A stretch of 64,000 nt of DNA from Henricia sp. BOLD:AAB3569. Lineage: Eukaryota; Echinodermata; Asteroidea; Spinulosida; Echinasteridae. The stretch lies in assembly GCA_037783545.1 (NCBI GenBank), contig JBBELK010001059.1, forward strand, positions 186,001 through 250,000, written 5' to 3'. This document shows, piece by piece, positions 61,849 to 64,000 of this stretch; the first letter of the stretch is position 1; each line of letters starts with the position of its first letter. Under the pieces are notes generated by a model. That model searched no databases, was not told where the DNA came from, and worked only from the letters and a program-made list of their open reading frames with translations. The position numbers were made by a program, and so were the translations under genes.

Positions 61849-62262
61849 CTGGAAACATACAGAAAAATCAAGTATGAATAAGTGAATTCTTTTAGGGATA
61901 ATGGGCATTATAACACCTCGCCCACAGATTCTGTATCGTGGTTGGTCGAGAGCGTGTCACGTGACGTTGGCTATTTTTGCTATCTTTGTACAAGTGCTCC
62001 AAAAAGACTATACCATGCATTCCGAAAAGTACTATACCCCTAGCAACTCCCGCGCGCGGATCTCGGTCGTGTGTGTGTACGTGTGGGCGCTACACGCATG
62101 CATTACGCGTAACGCGCGCGATCGAACAAAAACAACTTCACGCACAGCTAGCATTTGTACGAACGCGGTGGACACTGTAGGAAAGTGAATGCAAAAAAAA
62201 TGGATGAAACTGATTTTATTTTTATTTAAGCCAAAATTAAGCAGAATCTGTGGGAGAGGTGT

Positions 62263-62438
62263 TATAAAACAAATATTGACTGCTTTATCTCGTGGTATAG
62301 TAAAACTAGCCTCCCTCGGTGACCCACGGAGCATTCTATTTTCCTTCGACTTCGCCTCGGCAAAATAGAATGCTTCGTGGGTCACCTCGGGAGGCTAGTT
62401 TTACTATACCACTCGAAGCAGTCAATATTTGTATAAAG
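62263..62438. mobile_element. Foldback element
   Basis: Left arm acaaatattgactgcttt ... gtatagtaaaactagcctcc and right arm ggaggctagttttactatac ... gaagcagtcaatatttgt are reverse complements with a short loop. Confidence 0.8.
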
Positions 62439-62483
62439 GACCGCCCAATAAGTTAATTCAATAGAAATATGGACAAACAACTT

Positions 62484-62555
62484 GGCTCCACCGGTATTCA
62501 AACTGCGGACCTTCTGCTTAACGTGCAGATGCCCTACCAATTGAGCTATGAAGCC
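62484..62555 (-). repeat. tRNA-Asn(GUU)-like repeat, copy 2
   Basis: 72 nt on the minus strand: same 7-bp acceptor stem as 20721-20792, a perfect 5-bp anticodon stem (tctgc/gcaga) with loop acgttaa, T-arm degraded (tttgaat). It belongs to a longer dispersed repeat. Confidence 0.6.
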
Positions 62556-62773
62556 AACTGGTGGTCTCGATTCACGGTATTTCAGTTGTTCGTCACTGAT
62601 TGGGAATGGCTATCACGTGAGCTTAGCAAGCCCTACAGAGGGATAAACCTTTTAATGAGATAACCATCCTTCCCGGAGATCACTAAAGATACGACCTATA
62701 AACCCATGCCCAGCTTGCCCCAATTGGGGGCAAGTTGTTTTTCACTGCATCCAGATTTCCCAAACTCAATGAC

Positions 62774-63217
62774 AATGCATAGTTTCGATTTTTCCCAGTT
62801 AACCCCTCCCCCTTGGATATTGTTGCTATGGCTCACACGCTATCGTCAAAATGGCGACACACAATGCACAAAGCAATGGGACTTTCAACGGAAAGCACAG
62901 ATTCATTGGAAAAAACTCAAAGGTATTCATGTTTCAGGGTCGACAGTTATCTTAGAACACACCGAGTAAAGGGCCAGTAATACAGAAATGTCATATCATG
63001 ACATACGTGCTTTCGTACCTTTTAACAACGAAACGACCGGCCTTGAAACCAAAAATTCACCCGGAACATCGCATACAACACTGTACAAATTGTATGGGGC
63101 AGAACATCGCGTGATGTTGTTGCAAAAAATGCACTTTGACCTATGTGGGTGATCTCTGCTAGCTCTGTTGTGATTGGTCGGTGGGTTCGGTTGATTGACA
63201 GGTCGGAACTATGCATT
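62774..63217. mobile_element. TIR element J, copy 2
   Basis: Ends aatgcatagtttcga / tcggaactatgcatt; body nearly identical to 53225-53669. The 24-codon open stretch is at 62851-62922. Confidence 0.88.
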
Positions 63218-63514
63218 GTCCACATTTGTACAGAAAAATTCAAGTAGAATCTTGATTTGGACCATTTGGCACAAGGGAAAGGTCGTATGGGGCTCAACAC
63301 GCACTCGCTCGGCTACACAGATTACCGTGACAACAGGTTTTCGACAGTCATCTGAATTATTTCACCCCTAGACGCCGATATAATCCCAAAACAGATATAC
63401 AGTTGGTTAAATCTGTATCTGAGCTCTATATTACCAGCGAACATGTGTGAACGCCGAGGCAAAGTGTACTAATTTGTATCCCATCATGGGAACCGTAAAG
63501 GCATGTATTGCTAA

Positions 63515-64000
63515 CTGTTTTTCTTACCATTCATTCAACACAAAAAAACATGCATGGATTTTTCAGGTTTTCTGAAGTATTTCTGCATCTATGTGGCTGA
63601 AATTTTTACAAGGCAGTTTATCAACATTATTCTTTAGTTATGTAATGTTGTCCAATCATGTAATCCATCTTTAAAGGCAGTATACATGATTGCTATCTCG
63701 AAAATCAGAAATGATCACAGATTTACGCCTAACTTACACAATATAAACATGATGACCTTAAGAAAACGTCCCCTGAAATGGTTTTGTCTAAAGTGCTATA
63801 GTCTTTGAGAAATGAGTAAACAAATATTGTTTGTCTTATGATCTATGAGACGAAAATTCAATTCGCCCCAAAACCATTTCGCCCAATTAAGTGCCATTTC
63901 GCTCCCAAACCACTTCGCCCGAGTGCCATTTAGCCCCAAATCACTTCGTCCAAACACTACATCGCCCAAATGCCACTTCGCCCCAAAACCACTTTGTGCA
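63515..64000 (-). mobile_element. Family B fragment joined to inverted element I
   Basis: Family B reversed (63515-63680) runs directly into element I reversed (63685-64000). The junction aatcatgtaatccatcttta-aa-ggcagtatacatgatt is itself nearly palindromic. Element I continues past the window end. Confidence 0.75.

Noticed and set aside
61849-64000. Further 5' exons of the polycystin gene
   Set aside because: Open frames here fall in element J, tRNA-like repeats and foldback elements; none continues the PKD pattern with a suitable donor.

Overview
This window is animal (metazoan) nuclear DNA. It is AT-rich, has split genes with GT..AG introns, carries many tRNA-derived SINEs and small inverted-repeat transposons, and has no compact prokaryote-like coding. 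The single recognisable host gene is a polycystin-1 family gene carrying a REJ (receptor for egg jelly) module. Together with the repeat types, this suggests a marine invertebrate deuterostome, most likely an echinoderm. The species cannot be named from the sequence alone.

Layout. 1-13.3 kb: no host gene recognised. It holds SINE copies, several MITE families (small non-autonomous DNA transposons with terminal inverted repeats), a tandem duplication, a CCCGGG-rich element and a remnant of a transposon-type helix-turn-helix protein. 13.3-61.9 kb: one large minus-strand gene, read from right to left, resolved here into 32 coding exons plus one doubtful cassette exon. Every exon join keeps the reading frame. 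61.9-64 kb: no further exon recognised, only transposon copies. The gene starts inside a PKD repeat, so its 5' end lies beyond the window.

The encoded protein (about 2,550 residues visible) runs: PKD repeats, REJ module, GAIN-type region with a Ser/Thr-rich insertion and a GPS cleavage motif, first membrane helix, PLAT/LH2 domain, then ten more membrane helices. The last six of these helices form the polycystin channel domain, with its large extracellular loop between S1 and S2. By family knowledge this is a cell-surface sensor linked to a cation-channel-like module, usually working with a PKD2-type partner.

The introns hold most of the remaining interest. They carry a truncated L2/CR1-like LINE whose 3' end resembles the SINE tails, nested insertions, a family of elements that lies exactly at several splice acceptors and in one case makes up a whole intron, and a 34-bp minisatellite that is open in frame directly after an exon.
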